Origin: Nocardioides marmoriginsengisoli
Lineage (GTDB): Bacteria > Actinomycetota > Actinomycetes > Propionibacteriales > Nocardioidaceae
Length of the DNA: 64,000 bases
NCBI RefSeq assembly: GCF_003725695.1
Contig: NZ_RJSE01000001.1
Coordinates: 124,001-188,000, forward strand
Reading direction: 5' to 3'
Under the pieces are notes generated by a model. That model worked only from the letters and a program-made list of their open reading frames with translations. It searched no databases and had not been told where the DNA came from. A program made the translations under genes and the position numbers. Below are positions 44,949 to 54,058 of the stretch, one piece after another; the stretch's first letter is position 1; every line of letters starts with the position of its first letter.

Positions 44949-46132
44949 CGCCCCCGCGCGAAGGCTCGGGCCAGCGGCAGGATGCCGAGGATCAGCACCA
45001 TCGGCACCGCGAACCCGATCCTCAGGTCGTTGTTGCCGACGGCACCGGTGAGCACGGAGCCGAGCAGGGCGCCGAGGTAGTTGAACTGGTTGAACCGGGC
45101 GATCACCGCATCGACGCGGGCCTGCCGGGTCACCGGGTCCTCGTCGACCCCGCCGGCGATCCGGGCGGCGGCGGAGAAGCTCAGCGGGGCGATCACGCCG
45201 ACGCCGCTGCCGAGGATCAGGAAGCCGAGCACGGCCACCGGCCAGGTCGGCGCGAACACCACGATCGCCAGCGCGAGCGCAGCGACCACACCGCCGATGC
45301 GGAGGATGACGACCTCGCCGTACCGCCCCACCAGGTTGTCGCCGGCCAGGCGCATCCCGCCGCTGGAGATCAGGTACGGGACGACCGCCAGGGCGAAGAG
45401 CCCGGACGGGGTGTCGTCGAAGACGTGCTCCAGGTACAGCGGCCCCCAGGTGAACGCGGCCGTGTCGACCATGTAGAAGAGCACCATCCCCAGCCCCACC
45501 AGCAGGATCGGCCGCCACGGGATCTCCAGCTTCGGCGCGTCGGCGGCGGGGTCGCCGACCCGGCGCAGGAACGGGCGGGTCAGGACGATCAGCGGCACCA
45601 CCGCGAGCACCGCCCCGGCCCCGATCGCCAGGTGCGAGGTGGCGAGGGTGACGCCCGCGCCGAGCAGCCCGCCGACCGTCCATGCGCCGTGGAAGGACGG
45701 CAGGATCGGCCGCCCGTACCGGTGCTCCAGGGCGACGCCCTGCATGTTGGTGGTGGCATCGACCATCCCGAGGGCGACGCCGTACACGGCCATCGACGCC
45801 GCGAAGAACCCGAACTCCGGCGCCAGCGACATCACCGGTACGGCGAGCGTGATCAGCGCCAGACCGGTGCGCAGCAGCGTCGCCGAGTCCCGGGTCCTGG
45901 CCAGCGTCTCGGCCAGGACCGAACCGGCGCCGGCGAGCAGCACCATCATCAGCAGCAGCAGGGTGAGCTCGTTGTCGGAGAGGTCCCACTTGTCGGTGAA
46001 GTCGGGCAACCGGGTGGTCAGGTTGATGAACACCATGCCCTGGGTCGCGAACGCGGCCGCCACCGCGAGCCGGGCGCGGCGGAGCTCGGGGCCGATCGTC
46101 GCGGGGGTGTCCGAGAAGTGGGGACTTGTCAC
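44945..46132 (-). CDS. MFS transporter (12 TM)
   Basis: 395 aa with 12 hydrophobic segments. FINLTTRLPDFTDKWDLSDNEL at the first loop and SFHGAWTVGGLLGAG in the middle resemble the YbjJ/FucP-like MFS branch. Substrate unknown. GTG 46132 leaves a short spacer to the divergent phosphatase gene. Confidence 0.85.
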   Translation of the reverse strand: MTSPHFSDTPATIGPELRRARLAVAAAFATQGMVFINLTTRLPDFTDKWDLSDNELTLLLLMMVLLAGAGSVLAETLARTRDSATLLRTGLALITLAVPVMSLAPEFGFFAASMAVYGVALGMVDATTNMQGVALEHRYGRPILPSFHGAWTVGGLLGAGVTLATSHLAIGAGAVLAVVPLIVLTRPFLRRVGDPAADAPKLEIPWRPILLVGLGMVLFYMVDTAAFTWGPLYLEHVFDDTPSGLFALAVVPYLISSGGMRLAGDNLVGRYGEVVILRIGGVVAALALAIVVFAPTWPVAVLGFLILGSGVGVIAPLSFSAAARIAGGVDEDPVTRQARVDAVIARFNQFNYLGALLGSVLTGAVGNNDLRIGFAVPMVLILGILPLARAFARGR

Positions 46133-46161
46133 CGAGCCAGGATCGCAGAAGGCTCGGGGCC

Positions 46162-46734
46162 ATGAGTGCGAATGCAGCCGGTGAGCTCTGGGTCGTCCGG
46201 CACGGCGAGACCGAGTGGAGCGCGAGCGGCCGGCACACCTCGACGACCGACGTCCCGCTGACCGCGGCCGGCGAGGAGTCGGCCCGCGGGCTGGCGGCCA
46301 GGCTCTCCGGGACGGCGTTCGACCTGGTGCTGACCAGCCCGCGGCAACGGGCCCGTCGTACGGCGGAGCTGGCGGGGTTCGCGGACGCGGTCGTCTCCGC
46401 GGACCTGGTCGAGTGGGACTACGGCGACTACGAGGGCATCACCACGGCGCAGATCCGGGAGAGCGTGCCCGGCTGGACGGTGTGGAGCCATCCCTGCCCG
46501 GGCGGGGAGGACGCGGCCCGGGTGACGGCGCGGCTGGACCGGGTGGTGGCCGACGTACGGGCCCGCGGCGGCCGGGTGCTGGTCTTCGGCCACGGACACG
46601 CCTCCCGCGCGCTCGCTTGCCGCTGGCTGGACCAGCCGGTGACGGAGGGGCGGCTCTTCCGGCTCGACACCGCGACGGTCTCGGTCCTCGGGTACGAGCG
46701 GGAGTCGCCGGTCGTGGCGCGCTGGAACGCCTAG
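46162..46734 (+). CDS. Histidine phosphatase (phosphoglycerate mutase family)
   Basis: 190 aa. Catalytic LWVVRHGETEWS, LTSPRQRARRTAEL, Glu in VEWDYGDYEG and second His in VFGHGHASRA. These mark a broad-specificity acid phosphatase, like mycobacterial Gpm2/Rv3214, which lies in the same gene neighbourhood. Its stop codon is part of the -10 box of the next gene. Confidence 0.9.
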   Translation: MSANAAGELWVVRHGETEWSASGRHTSTTDVPLTAAGEESARGLAARLSGTAFDLVLTSPRQRARRTAELAGFADAVVSADLVEWDYGDYEGITTAQIRESVPGWTVWSHPCPGGEDAARVTARLDRVVADVRARGGRVLVFGHGHASRALACRWLDQPVTEGRLFRLDTATVSVLGYERESPVVARWNA

Positions 46735-46737
46735 GCT
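46732..46737 (+). promoter_or_regulatory. -10 box TAGGCT built on the upstream stop codon
   Basis: TAGGCT starts with the TAG stop of the phosphatase gene and lies 6 nt before GTG 46744, the same arrangement as at 505-517. Confidence 0.5.
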
Positions 46738-46743
46738 TCAGCC

Positions 46744-47376
46744 GTGTCACTCGTGGCTTCCTGTCCCCGCTGCACGTCCGCCATCGTCGAGGCCGACGAC
46801 GCCTGGACCTGCCCGGTGCACGGCACCATCCACCCGCTGTGGCGTCCGGACACGGCCGACTACGAGACCTTCGCCGAGCTGGTCGGCCGCTCCGCCGACC
46901 TGCCGACGTACCTGCCGTGGCCGATGAGCCCGGGCTGGTCGATCGCCGACTTCGGCTGCGTCGAGGGCGGCGACCGGACCTACGCGACGGTGACCACCAC
47001 GGTCGGCACCAGCGACCTCGACGGACCGGTGGAGGTCACCGTGATCTCCGAGGACCCCGGAGTGGGGCTGGGGGCGCGATGCGCCGGGACCGCGTACGAC
47101 GACCCGGGCGAGCAGATCGGGCTGGGACCGCACGCGATCCACGTCCGGGCCGGCGGGCGGGCGGTGCCGATGTGGGCCGTCGACCCGTCGATCGAGGACG
47201 ACCTGCTGGCCAAGTCGGTCTTCGCCGGTGAGGCGGACGGCCGGTGGTTGTGGCTGGTGATCCGGCCGGCCTCGGCGGCGCTGCTGCTCCGCGACGACTG
47301 GCTGCTGGCCGACGTCACCGGGTTCGGCCCGGAGGCGCTGGAGATGCCGTTCGGCGGTGCCCGGCCGAGCTGGTGA
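46744..47376 (+). CDS. Conserved hypothetical protein with N-terminal zinc ribbon
   Basis: 210 aa. The start ASCPRCTSAIVEADDAWTCPVHG has the Cys/His spacing of a small zinc ribbon; the rest is a beta-rich globular domain without recognised motifs (LPWPMSPGWSIADFG, VHVRAGG, WLWLVIRPASAALLL). Similar proteins are common in Actinobacteria. It does not look like an enzyme. Confidence 0.75.
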   Translation: MSLVASCPRCTSAIVEADDAWTCPVHGTIHPLWRPDTADYETFAELVGRSADLPTYLPWPMSPGWSIADFGCVEGGDRTYATVTTTVGTSDLDGPVEVTVISEDPGVGLGARCAGTAYDDPGEQIGLGPHAIHVRAGGRAVPMWAVDPSIEDDLLAKSVFAGEADGRWLWLVIRPASAALLLRDDWLLADVTGFGPEALEMPFGGARPSW

Positions 47377-47380
47377 CGGG

Positions 47381-47872
47381 CTACTGCACCGGCTTGCAGT
47401 CGTAGACGCCGCCGCACCAGACCTTGCGCGCACCGGAGTCGCCGACCCGGAACACCTGGTAGGCGGTCGCGAGCGAGGCGACGATCGCCAGCGCGGCGAC
47501 CACCTTGATCGCGGTGGAGGGCGTCGAGCTGCCGCTCTCCGAGGCCGGCGCGGCCTCCCGGCGGTCGAGGACGACCAGGGCGATCAGCAGGGCCAGCAGC
47601 GGCAGCGCGAACCAGATCAGCTGGTCGCCGAGCTGCTGGTGCTTGCCGACATCGAGCTGGAGGGTCTTCTCGAACTTCTTGCCGCTCTGGGTCGCGACCG
47701 GGACCAGCGCGGTGGCGACCACGCCGATACCGACCACCAGCGGCCCGTAGGTCCGGCGCCAGGCCGGCCGGAGCGCGATCGCCAGGGTGCCGAGCACCGT
47801 GAGCGGGAGCAGGACGACGACGCCGTGCACGACGAGCGGGTGCAGCGGGATCCCGGTGATGGTGTCGAACAT
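47381..47872 (-). CDS. DUF2231 membrane protein
   Basis: 163 aa with four hydrophobic helices. The N-terminus ITGIPLHPLVVHGVVVLLPL is the DUF2231 signature, with His residues that might bind metal or haem. ATG 47872 has CAGGCT 6 nt upstream. Convergent with the zinc-ribbon gene. Confidence 0.85.
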   Translation of the reverse strand: MFDTITGIPLHPLVVHGVVVLLPLTVLGTLAIALRPAWRRTYGPLVVGIGVVATALVPVATQSGKKFEKTLQLDVGKHQQLGDQLIWFALPLLALLIALVVLDRREAAPASESGSSTPSTAIKVVAALAIVASLATAYQVFRVGDSGARKVWCGGVYDCKPVQ

Positions 47873-47976
47873 GGTCCCAGCCTGACTCACGGAGCCTGAA
47901 AAGCCGAGCACCCGGCGCTGTCGGTCCTCCGGCTCGCGGTTCGTCAGGGATGCCTCGGCGGCTCTACCCTCAGGGC

Positions 47977-48582
47977 ATGGAATTGGCCCTGTTCACGAGC
48001 GTCTTCGTGACACTTTTCGTGATCATGGATCCGGTCGGCACCATCCCGATCTTCCTCTCGCTCACCGGCGGCCGGTCGCCGCAGGTTGCCCGGCGGCTCG
48101 CCTGGCAGGCGGTCACGGTCTCGTTCGGCGTGATCAGCGCGTTCGCGTTCTTCGGCCAGCAGATCCTCGGCTACCTGCACATCTCGCTGCCGGCGCTGCA
48201 GTGCGCCGGCGGTCTGCTGCTGCTCCTGGTCGCCCTGGAGCTGCTCACCGGCAAGGAGTCCGAGCAGGTGGCGAGCGGCGAGACCAACGTCGCGCTGGTG
48301 CCGCTGGGCACGCCGCTGCTCGCCGGACCGGGCGCGATCGTGGCGACGATGGTGTTCAGCAAGCAGGTCGACGGGTGGGGGCAGTTCTCGGCGGTGGCGC
48401 TCGGCGTGATCGGCGTGCACCTGACGATCTGGCTGGCGATGCGGTTCTCGCTGCCGATCCTGCGGTTGATCCGGGAGAGCGGCGTGATGCTGGTGACGCG
48501 GATCGCCGGTCTGCTGCTCTCCGCGATCGCGGTGCAGATGGTGGCGAACGCAGTGCGGGCGTTCATCGCGGGCGAGGGGTAG
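47977..48582 (+). CDS. MarC-family integral membrane protein
   Basis: 201 aa with six helices. FVTLFVIMDPVGTIPIFLSLT and LVPLGTPLLAGPGAIVATMV are MarC/UPF0056 signatures. Despite its name the family has no proven drug-resistance role; amino-acid export has been suggested. ATG 47977 has TACCCT 6 nt upstream. It abuts the convergent SDR gene. Confidence 0.9.
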   Translation: MELALFTSVFVTLFVIMDPVGTIPIFLSLTGGRSPQVARRLAWQAVTVSFGVISAFAFFGQQILGYLHISLPALQCAGGLLLLLVALELLTGKESEQVASGETNVALVPLGTPLLAGPGAIVATMVFSKQVDGWGQFSAVALGVIGVHLTIWLAMRFSLPILRLIRESGVMLVTRIAGLLLSAIAVQMVANAVRAFIAGEG

Positions 48583-49356
48583 CTACCTACGTCCCATGCT
48601 CTGGAACCGCTGCAGCAACCCGCCCGGCACGTACTTCGCCCCGGTGACGATCGCCTTGTAGCGCAGGGTCGGGACGCTGATCGCCTTGCCGGCGTCCAGG
48701 TCGGCGAGGGCGGCGCGCACGAACTCCTCGGCGTCCAACCACAGGAAGTCCGGGGCGGAGTCGCGGCCGACCTCCATCCGCTCGTGGAACTCGGTGCGGA
48801 CGAACCCGGGGCAGAGCGCCATCACGTGCACCCCCTGCGGCTTGTACTCGTTGTGCGCCCACTCGCTGAACCGGGTGACGTAGGCCTTGGCGGCGGAGTA
48901 CGTCCCGCGGGGGAGGTAGCCGGCGACCGAGGAGACGTTGACGATCTGGCCGCTGCCGCGCTCCACCATCGGCCCGAGGGCGGCGTGCGTCAGCCGCATC
49001 GGCGCGACCACCAGGACGTCGAGGTGCGCTTGCTCCTGCTCGACGGTGTTGTCCAGGAAGCGGCCCTTGAGGCCGAACCCGGCGTTGTTGACCAGCAGGT
49101 CGACCGGCCGGTACGCGTCGGCCAGCCGCTCCTCCACGACCTCCAGCGCCGCCCGGTCGGTCAAATCGGCAGCAATCACCTCGGTCCGGACACCGAACTC
49201 CTGGGTGAGCTGGAGAGCGACCTCGCCGAGCCGCTCCTCGTTGCGGGCGACCAGCACGATGTCGGTGCCGCGCGCGGCCAGCTGGCGGGCGAGCTCCAGG
49301 CCGATGCCGGCGGTGGCTCCGGTGATCAGGGCGGTACGAGAATTCGAGGGCGACAT
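48583..49356 (-). CDS. Short-chain dehydrogenase/reductase
   Basis: 257 aa. Cofactor loop ALITGATAGIGLELA, LVNNAGFG, and the catalytic Ser-Tyr-Lys in NVSSVAGYLPRGTYSAAKAYV; the Arg in LVARNEERL suggests NADPH. The C-terminal end (RYKAIVTGAKYVPGGLLQRF) resembles the DltE-like SDR group. Substrate unknown. The ATG at 49368 is an alternative start. Confidence 0.9.
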   Translation of the reverse strand: MSPSNSRTALITGATAGIGLELARQLAARGTDIVLVARNEERLGEVALQLTQEFGVRTEVIAADLTDRAALEVVEERLADAYRPVDLLVNNAGFGLKGRFLDNTVEQEQAHLDVLVVAPMRLTHAALGPMVERGSGQIVNVSSVAGYLPRGTYSAAKAYVTRFSEWAHNEYKPQGVHVMALCPGFVRTEFHERMEVGRDSAPDFLWLDAEEFVRAALADLDAGKAISVPTLRYKAIVTGAKYVPGGLLQRFQSMGRR

Positions 49357-49418
49357 GCGCCACAGCATTCCCGGCAGTGGTCAACGGACACAAGGGGCGG
49401 CTGGCATGATGGTCCGTG

Positions 49419-50183
49419 ATGTCCACGACCCGCGTGATCGCCGTCGCCAACCAGAAGGGTGGCGTCGCCAAGACGACCACTGTTGCCTCCCTCGGCACCG
49501 CGTTCGCCGAGCTGGGTCAGCGGGTGCTGCTCGTCGACCTGGATCCGCAGGCGTGCCTGACGTTCAGCCTCGGCATCGATCCGGAGGACCTGGACCTCTC
49601 GATCCACCACGTGCTGACCAAGGGGCTGCCGGTCACCGAGGTGATGGCCACCACCGAGGACGGCGTCGACCTGGTCCCGGCGACGATCGAGCTCGCCCGG
49701 GCGGAGGCCGACCTGCTCACCCGGACCGGCCGCGAGTACGTGATCCGCTCGATGGTCGAGGACCTCGACGGCGAGTACGACTGGGTCCTGCTGGACTGCC
49801 CGCCGTCGCTAGGCGTCCTCACCGTCGCCGCGCTGACCGCGGCGACCGGCGTCCTGATCCCGTTGCAGTGCGAGACGCTCTCGCACCGGGGCGTGGGGCA
49901 GCTGCTCGACACCGTCCACGACGTCCGCCGGTTCACCAACCGCGAGCTCGAGGTCTGGGGCGTCCTGCCCACCCTGTACGACGGCCGCACCACCCACGCG
50001 CGCGCGGTCCTGGACACCATCTCCGAGACTTACGACCTGGCCGTCATCGAGCCGCCGATCCCGAAGTCGATCCGGTTCGCCGAGGCCCCGGCCGCCGGCC
50101 GCTCGATCCTCACCACGGCGCGCTCCACCAAGGGCGCCGAGGCCTACCGCGCGGTCGCCAAGAACCTGGTCGAGCGAGGCTGA
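49419..50183 (+). CDS. ParA-family ATPase (orphan, Rv3213c-like)
   Basis: 254 aa. Deviant Walker A NQKGGVAKTTT, with Ala where chromosomal ParA has Gly, as in the actinobacterial Soj-like branch represented by Rv3213c; Walker B-like VLLDCPPSLGVL. No ParB gene or parS-like site is adjacent, so it probably positions something other than the chromosome. Seven bp separate it from the L,D-transpeptidase-like gene. Confidence 0.88.
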   Translation: MSTTRVIAVANQKGGVAKTTTVASLGTAFAELGQRVLLVDLDPQACLTFSLGIDPEDLDLSIHHVLTKGLPVTEVMATTEDGVDLVPATIELARAEADLLTRTGREYVIRSMVEDLDGEYDWVLLDCPPSLGVLTVAALTAATGVLIPLQCETLSHRGVGQLLDTVHDVRRFTNRELEVWGVLPTLYDGRTTHARAVLDTISETYDLAVIEPPIPKSIRFAEAPAAGRSILTTARSTKGAEAYRAVAKNLVERG

Positions 50184-50189
50184 TCGGCC

Positions 50190-50915
50190 GTGAGCAAGCA
50201 CCGCCTCGAGCCTCCGCCGCGGGTACGCCCCCGGGTCGGTCGGATCGCCGCGGCGGTGGTCTCGCTGACGGTGACGGTTGTCGCGCTGCTCGGCGGGCTC
50301 GACGTGATCCCGCTCGGCGGGGCCGGATCGGCGCTCGAGGGCGACCAGACGCCGACCTCGGCGACCGCTGACCTCAAGGCCGACCCGCCCACCGGCTCCG
50401 ACCCGGTGACCCCGAAGTCGACGCCGTCCTCGACCCCGACGCCGGCCGCCCCGAAGACGACCACGACCAGCGAGCAGCCGCCGTCGGACTCCTCGGCGCG
50501 GACCTCCGGCACGGCGCTGCCCGCCGGCTCCGGGTCCGGCCGCCGGGTGGTGTTCTCGATGAGCGGCCAGCGGGTCTGGCTGGTCGATGCGAAGGGCGCC
50601 ACGATCTCGACGTACCTGGTCTCCGGCAGCCTCACGAACAACCTGAAGCCCGGCAAGTACGACGTGTACTCGCGGTCGCGCTGGGCCGTCGGCATCGACG
50701 ACTCCGGGGTGATGCAGTACTTCGTCCGCTTCACCCGGGGCGACAACGCCGCGATCGGCTTCCACAGCATCCCGACCAAGGACGGCAAGGCGCTGCAGAC
50801 CGAGAAGCAGCTGGGCACGCCGCAGTCGCACGGCTGCATCCGGCAGAAGCTGAGTGACGCCGTACGGATGTGGGGCTTCGCGCAGGACGGCACCGACGTG
50901 GTGGTCCTGGCGTAG
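50190..50915 (+). CDS. Membrane-anchored L,D-transpeptidase-like (YkuD) protein
   Basis: 241 aa. A basic cytoplasmic start, one TM segment (about 20-42), a Ser/Thr/Pro linker (about 50-110) and a YkuD domain with IGFHSIP and the catalytic QSHGCIRQKLSDA. These enzymes make 3-3 peptidoglycan crosslinks or attach proteins to the wall. It is co-directional with the ParA-like gene, hinting at localised wall synthesis. Confidence 0.87.
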   Translation: MSKHRLEPPPRVRPRVGRIAAAVVSLTVTVVALLGGLDVIPLGGAGSALEGDQTPTSATADLKADPPTGSDPVTPKSTPSSTPTPAAPKTTTTSEQPPSDSSARTSGTALPAGSGSGRRVVFSMSGQRVWLVDAKGATISTYLVSGSLTNNLKPGKYDVYSRSRWAVGIDDSGVMQYFVRFTRGDNAAIGFHSIPTKDGKALQTEKQLGTPQSHGCIRQKLSDAVRMWGFAQDGTDVVVLA

Positions 50916-50999
50916 GTCACCGGGCGCGGCGTGCGGGGACGCCCGCGCAGGCGCGGCGCCTGGTTGGCCGGCTACGCCCCGCTCGCCACTGCGGTGCTG

Positions 51000-52457
51000 C
51001 TACTCGGCGGCAGCCGCGGACGACCCGCCACCACCGCGGGTGCGGCGCCGGTTGCGGTTGCGCCGCGGGCGGGAGGCAGCGTCGCCGTCGGCCGCCGGGG
51101 CGGACGATCCGGCCTCGGTGCGCTCGCCGCGGCCCTCGCCACGGGAGCGCCCGCCGCCACGGCTGCCACCGTCACGTCCGCGACCACCGTCACGGCCGCC
51201 ACGGTCGTCCTTGCGCGGCTGGCGCGGGATCACGATCTGACCCTCGGGAATGACGCGGCCCTTGGTGCCGGGCACGATGCCCATGTCGTGGAAGAAGTGC
51301 TCGGAGCTCGAGTAGGTCTCCGGCGGGTCCTCGAACGGCAGGTCGAGCGCCTTGTTGATCATCTTCCAGCGGTGCAGGTCCGCCCAGTCGACGAAGGTCA
51401 CCGCGACCCCGGTGGCGCCGGCCCGGCCGGTCCGGCCGATCCGGTGGACGTAGGTCTTCTCGTCCTCGGGGCAGGTGTAGTTGATGACGTGGGTGACGCC
51501 GGTGACGTCGATGCCGCGGGCGGCGACGTCGGTCGCGACCAGGACCCGGAGCTTGCCCTCGCGGAACTTGGCCAGCGCCTTCTCGCGGGCGGCCTGGGCC
51601 ATGTCGCCGTGCAGCGGGCTGGCGTCGAAGCCGCGCTCGGTCAGGTCGTCGGCGACCCGCTGCGACTGGCGCTTGGTGCGGGTGAAGACGATCGTCAGCC
51701 CGGAGCCCTCGGCCTGCAGCATCCGGCCGATCATCTCGGGCTTGTCGAGGTCGTGGGCCTGGTAGATGAACTGGGCCGTGGCCGGCACCGTCTGGTTGTC
51801 GTACGACGACTCGGCCCGGATGTTCATCGGGTGCCGCATGTGGGTGCGGGCCAGCGAGACGATCGCGGACGGCATCGTCGCCGAGAACAGCATCGTCTGC
51901 CGGGTCTCCGGCGTCTTGGCGAGCAGCCGCTCCACGTCGGGGAGGAAGCCGAGGTCGAGCATCTCGTCCGCCTCGTCGAGCACCAGGCTCTTGACGTGCG
52001 AGATGTCCAGCGCCCGGCGGTTCATCAGGTCGATCAGGCGGCCCGGCGTTCCGACGACCACCTCGACGCCGGTCTCGAGCGCCTCGAGCTGCGGCTCGTA
52101 GGGGACGCCGCCGTACACGGTGAGCACGCGGATGCCGCGGTCCGCACCGGCCAGCTGCAGGTCGCTGGAGACCTGGAGCGCGAGCTCGCGGGTCGGGGCG
52201 ACGATCAGGGCCTGGGGCTTGCCCGGGGCGACCAGCTCGTCGTAGTCCGGGTCGTGCGGCGCGACGGAGCGCTGCAGCACCGGGATGCCGAAGGCCAGCG
52301 TCTTGCCGGTTCCGGTGCGGGCCTGGCCGATCAGGTCGGTCCCCATCAGGGCGACCGACAGGGTCATCTCCTGGATGGCGAAGGGAGTGGTGATGCCGCC
52401 GCGCTCAAGCGCGTCGCAAATCTCGGGGAGTACCCCGAGCTCTCGGAAGGTAGTCAG
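51000..52457 (-). CDS. DEAD-box RNA helicase (RhlE-like)
   Basis: About 485 aa. Motifs in order: Q motif GITTPFAIQEMTL, I ARTGTGKT, Ia PTRELALQ, II VLDEADEML, III SATMP, and HRIGRTGRAG. The tail is RGG/Arg-rich (GGRDGGRGRDGGSRGGG), suited to RNA binding. It helps ribosome assembly or mRNA decay. I find no in-frame ATG, GTG or TTG close to the conserved start; CTG 52457 (LTTFRELGVL) is the nearest candidate, so the 5' end is uncertain. Confidence 0.88.
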   Translation of the reverse strand: MTTFRELGVLPEICDALERGGITTPFAIQEMTLSVALMGTDLIGQARTGTGKTLAFGIPVLQRSVAPHDPDYDELVAPGKPQALIVAPTRELALQVSSDLQLAGADRGIRVLTVYGGVPYEPQLEALETGVEVVVGTPGRLIDLMNRRALDISHVKSLVLDEADEMLDLGFLPDVERLLAKTPETRQTMLFSATMPSAIVSLARTHMRHPMNIRAESSYDNQTVPATAQFIYQAHDLDKPEMIGRMLQAEGSGLTIVFTRTKRQSQRVADDLTERGFDASPLHGDMAQAAREKALAKFREGKLRVLVATDVAARGIDVTGVTHVINYTCPEDEKTYVHRIGRTGRAGATGVAVTFVDWADLHRWKMINKALDLPFEDPPETYSSSEHFFHDMGIVPGTKGRVIPEGQIVIPRQPRKDDRGGRDGGRGRDGGSRGGGRSRGEGRGERTEAGSSAPAADGDAASRPRRNRNRRRTRGGGGSSAAAAE

Positions 52458-52613
52458 GATCTTGCCGTTCTGTGTGCTCGAATTTCTCGAGGGGTCGAAG
52501 GCGCGGCTGCCTCCCCGTTCGCCTGAGCGGTGTCGTCCAGGTGTATTCCCCGGTCGTGTCCGGGCGCTGACGGGGGCCGTCTGCCGTCCACAGTCTATCG
52601 GTACCCTGCCCTC

Positions 52614-53351
52614 ATGACCGAAATCCCCGCTTCTGAGTCGACTTCTGGACCGACTTCTGGGCCCGCGACCGACGTCCCCGTGGCCTTCCAGGACTCCGGC
52701 TACCGAGCGGCCGTGGTGGACCTCCTCGGCGCGATCGCGTACGGCGAGATCTCGGCGTTCGAGCGGCTCGCCGAGGACGCCAAGCTGTCGCCGACGCTCG
52801 CCGACAAGCTGGCGCTGGGGAAGATGGCGACGATCCAGTTCAACCACGTCGAGCCGCTGATCGCCCGGATCGCCGACCTGGGGTCGGAGCCGATGGAGGC
52901 GATGGCGCCGTTCGTGAAGCCGTTCGACGCGTTCCACGCGAAGACCGCCCCGAGCAACTGGCTCGAAGGGCTGGCCAAGGCGTACGTCGGCGACGGGCTG
53001 GCCTCGGACTTCTACCGGGAGGTGGCCGCGTTCCTAGACGCGGACACCCGCAACCTGATCGTCACCTCGCTCGCCGACTCGGGGCACGCGAGCTTCGTGG
53101 TCGAGCGGGTCCGGGAGGCGATCGCGGCCGACGGCCGGGTCGCCGGGCCGCTGGCCCTGTGGGGGCGCCGGCTGATGGGGGAGGCGCTCTCCCAGGCGCA
53201 GCGCGTGGTGGCCGAGCGGGACTCCCTGGCGGCGCTGCTGGCCGGCGGGGTCGACCGGCCCGGCCTGGACCTGGTCGCGCTCGGCAGGATGTTCAACCGG
53301 CTCACCGAGAACCACGCCAACCGGATGGCGGAGCTGGGGCTGGCCTCCTAG
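52614..53351 (+). CDS. Ferritin-like fold protein
   Basis: 245 aa, mainly helical. AIAYGEISAFERLAEDAKL and MATIQFNHVEPLIARI supply Glu and Glu/His residues at ferritin-like spacing, and the equivalent gene in mycobacteria (Rv3210c) also sits beside rhlE. The N-terminus holds a 12-bp repeat (STSGPTSGP). TACCCT lies 6 nt before the ATG. Metal content and function unknown. Confidence 0.8.
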   Translation: MTEIPASESTSGPTSGPATDVPVAFQDSGYRAAVVDLLGAIAYGEISAFERLAEDAKLSPTLADKLALGKMATIQFNHVEPLIARIADLGSEPMEAMAPFVKPFDAFHAKTAPSNWLEGLAKAYVGDGLASDFYREVAAFLDADTRNLIVTSLADSGHASFVVERVREAIAADGRVAGPLALWGRRLMGEALSQAQRVVAERDSLAALLAGGVDRPGLDLVALGRMFNRLTENHANRMAELGLAS

Positions 53352-53368
53352 AGACCAGCCCCGCTCGC

Positions 53369-53683
53369 TCAGGCCTTCTTGGCGCGCCCGGTCGCAGTGG
53401 CCGCGACCACGACCAGGACCGCAGCGGCGCCGATCTGCCAGACGTGCCGCCACCAGTCGACGCCCTTGCTGGTGTTCAGCCAGTCGTAGTCCGCGTTGTT
53501 CTTGACGTTGTCGGCGACGTCGAAGATCGCGAAGTAGAGGTAGCTGCCCAGGAAGATGCCGCCGATGCCGCAGAGCACGGTCAGCCACAGCGGGATGCTG
53601 TCCCGGTTGCCCGGTGCCACGAATTTGCCGAGAAGACCGATGATGACACCACCGATGATTGAGCCCACGATCGTCCAGAACAT
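53369..53683 (-). CDS. GlsB/YeaQ-type small membrane protein
   Basis: 104 aa. The N-terminal TIVGSIIGGVIIGLLGKFVAPG is the transglycosylase-associated (GlsB/YeaQ/YmgE) signature, with three helices in total plus an unusual hydrophilic loop (ADYDWLNTSKGVDWWRH) before the last one. Probably a stress-linked membrane protein. ATG 53683 follows GAAGGGA. Confidence 0.85.
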   Translation of the reverse strand: MFWTIVGSIIGGVIIGLLGKFVAPGNRDSIPLWLTVLCGIGGIFLGSYLYFAIFDVADNVKNNADYDWLNTSKGVDWWRHVWQIGAAAVLVVVAATATGRAKKA

Positions 53684-53776
53684 GATGAGTTCCCTTCGTG
53701 TCGTGCGACGGCCTGAACCGCCGCTGGGACTCACTATGCCGCTAAACGACCCCGAGAGGGCGTAGCCGGCGGCCGA

Positions 53777-53998
53777 TCAGGAGCGGAAGCCGACCTGTCC
53801 GGCGGTGCTGGTCGAGATCTCGATGTAGGCGATCTTCTCGGCGGGGACGACGATCCGGCGGCCCTTCGCGTCGGTCAGGCTCAGCACGCCACCGTCGGTG
53901 AGCGCGCCGCGGACCTGATCCTCGACCGCGGCCGCGTCCAGGTCGGTGTCGACGACGAGCTCGCGGTTGGCGTGGGTCACGCCGATCTTGACCTCCAT
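53777..53998 (-). CDS. DUF3107 protein (TB9.4-like)
   Basis: 73 aa. Starts MEVKIGVTHANRELVVDTD and ends EKIAYIEISTSTAGQVGF, the DUF3107 pattern found next to a tetR gene and moeZ in mycobacteria (Rv3208A, TB9.4). A ribosome site AGGAGG precedes the ATG. Function unknown. Confidence 0.9.
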   Translation of the reverse strand: MEVKIGVTHANRELVVDTDLDAAAVEDQVRGALTDGGVLSLTDAKGRRIVVPAEKIAYIEISTSTAGQVGFRS

Positions 53999-54058
53999 GC
54001 GGAGGACCTCCTGTGTTGTTCCGGTGTGGGTGGTGCGGTGGTTCGGGCGGACGCGGTC

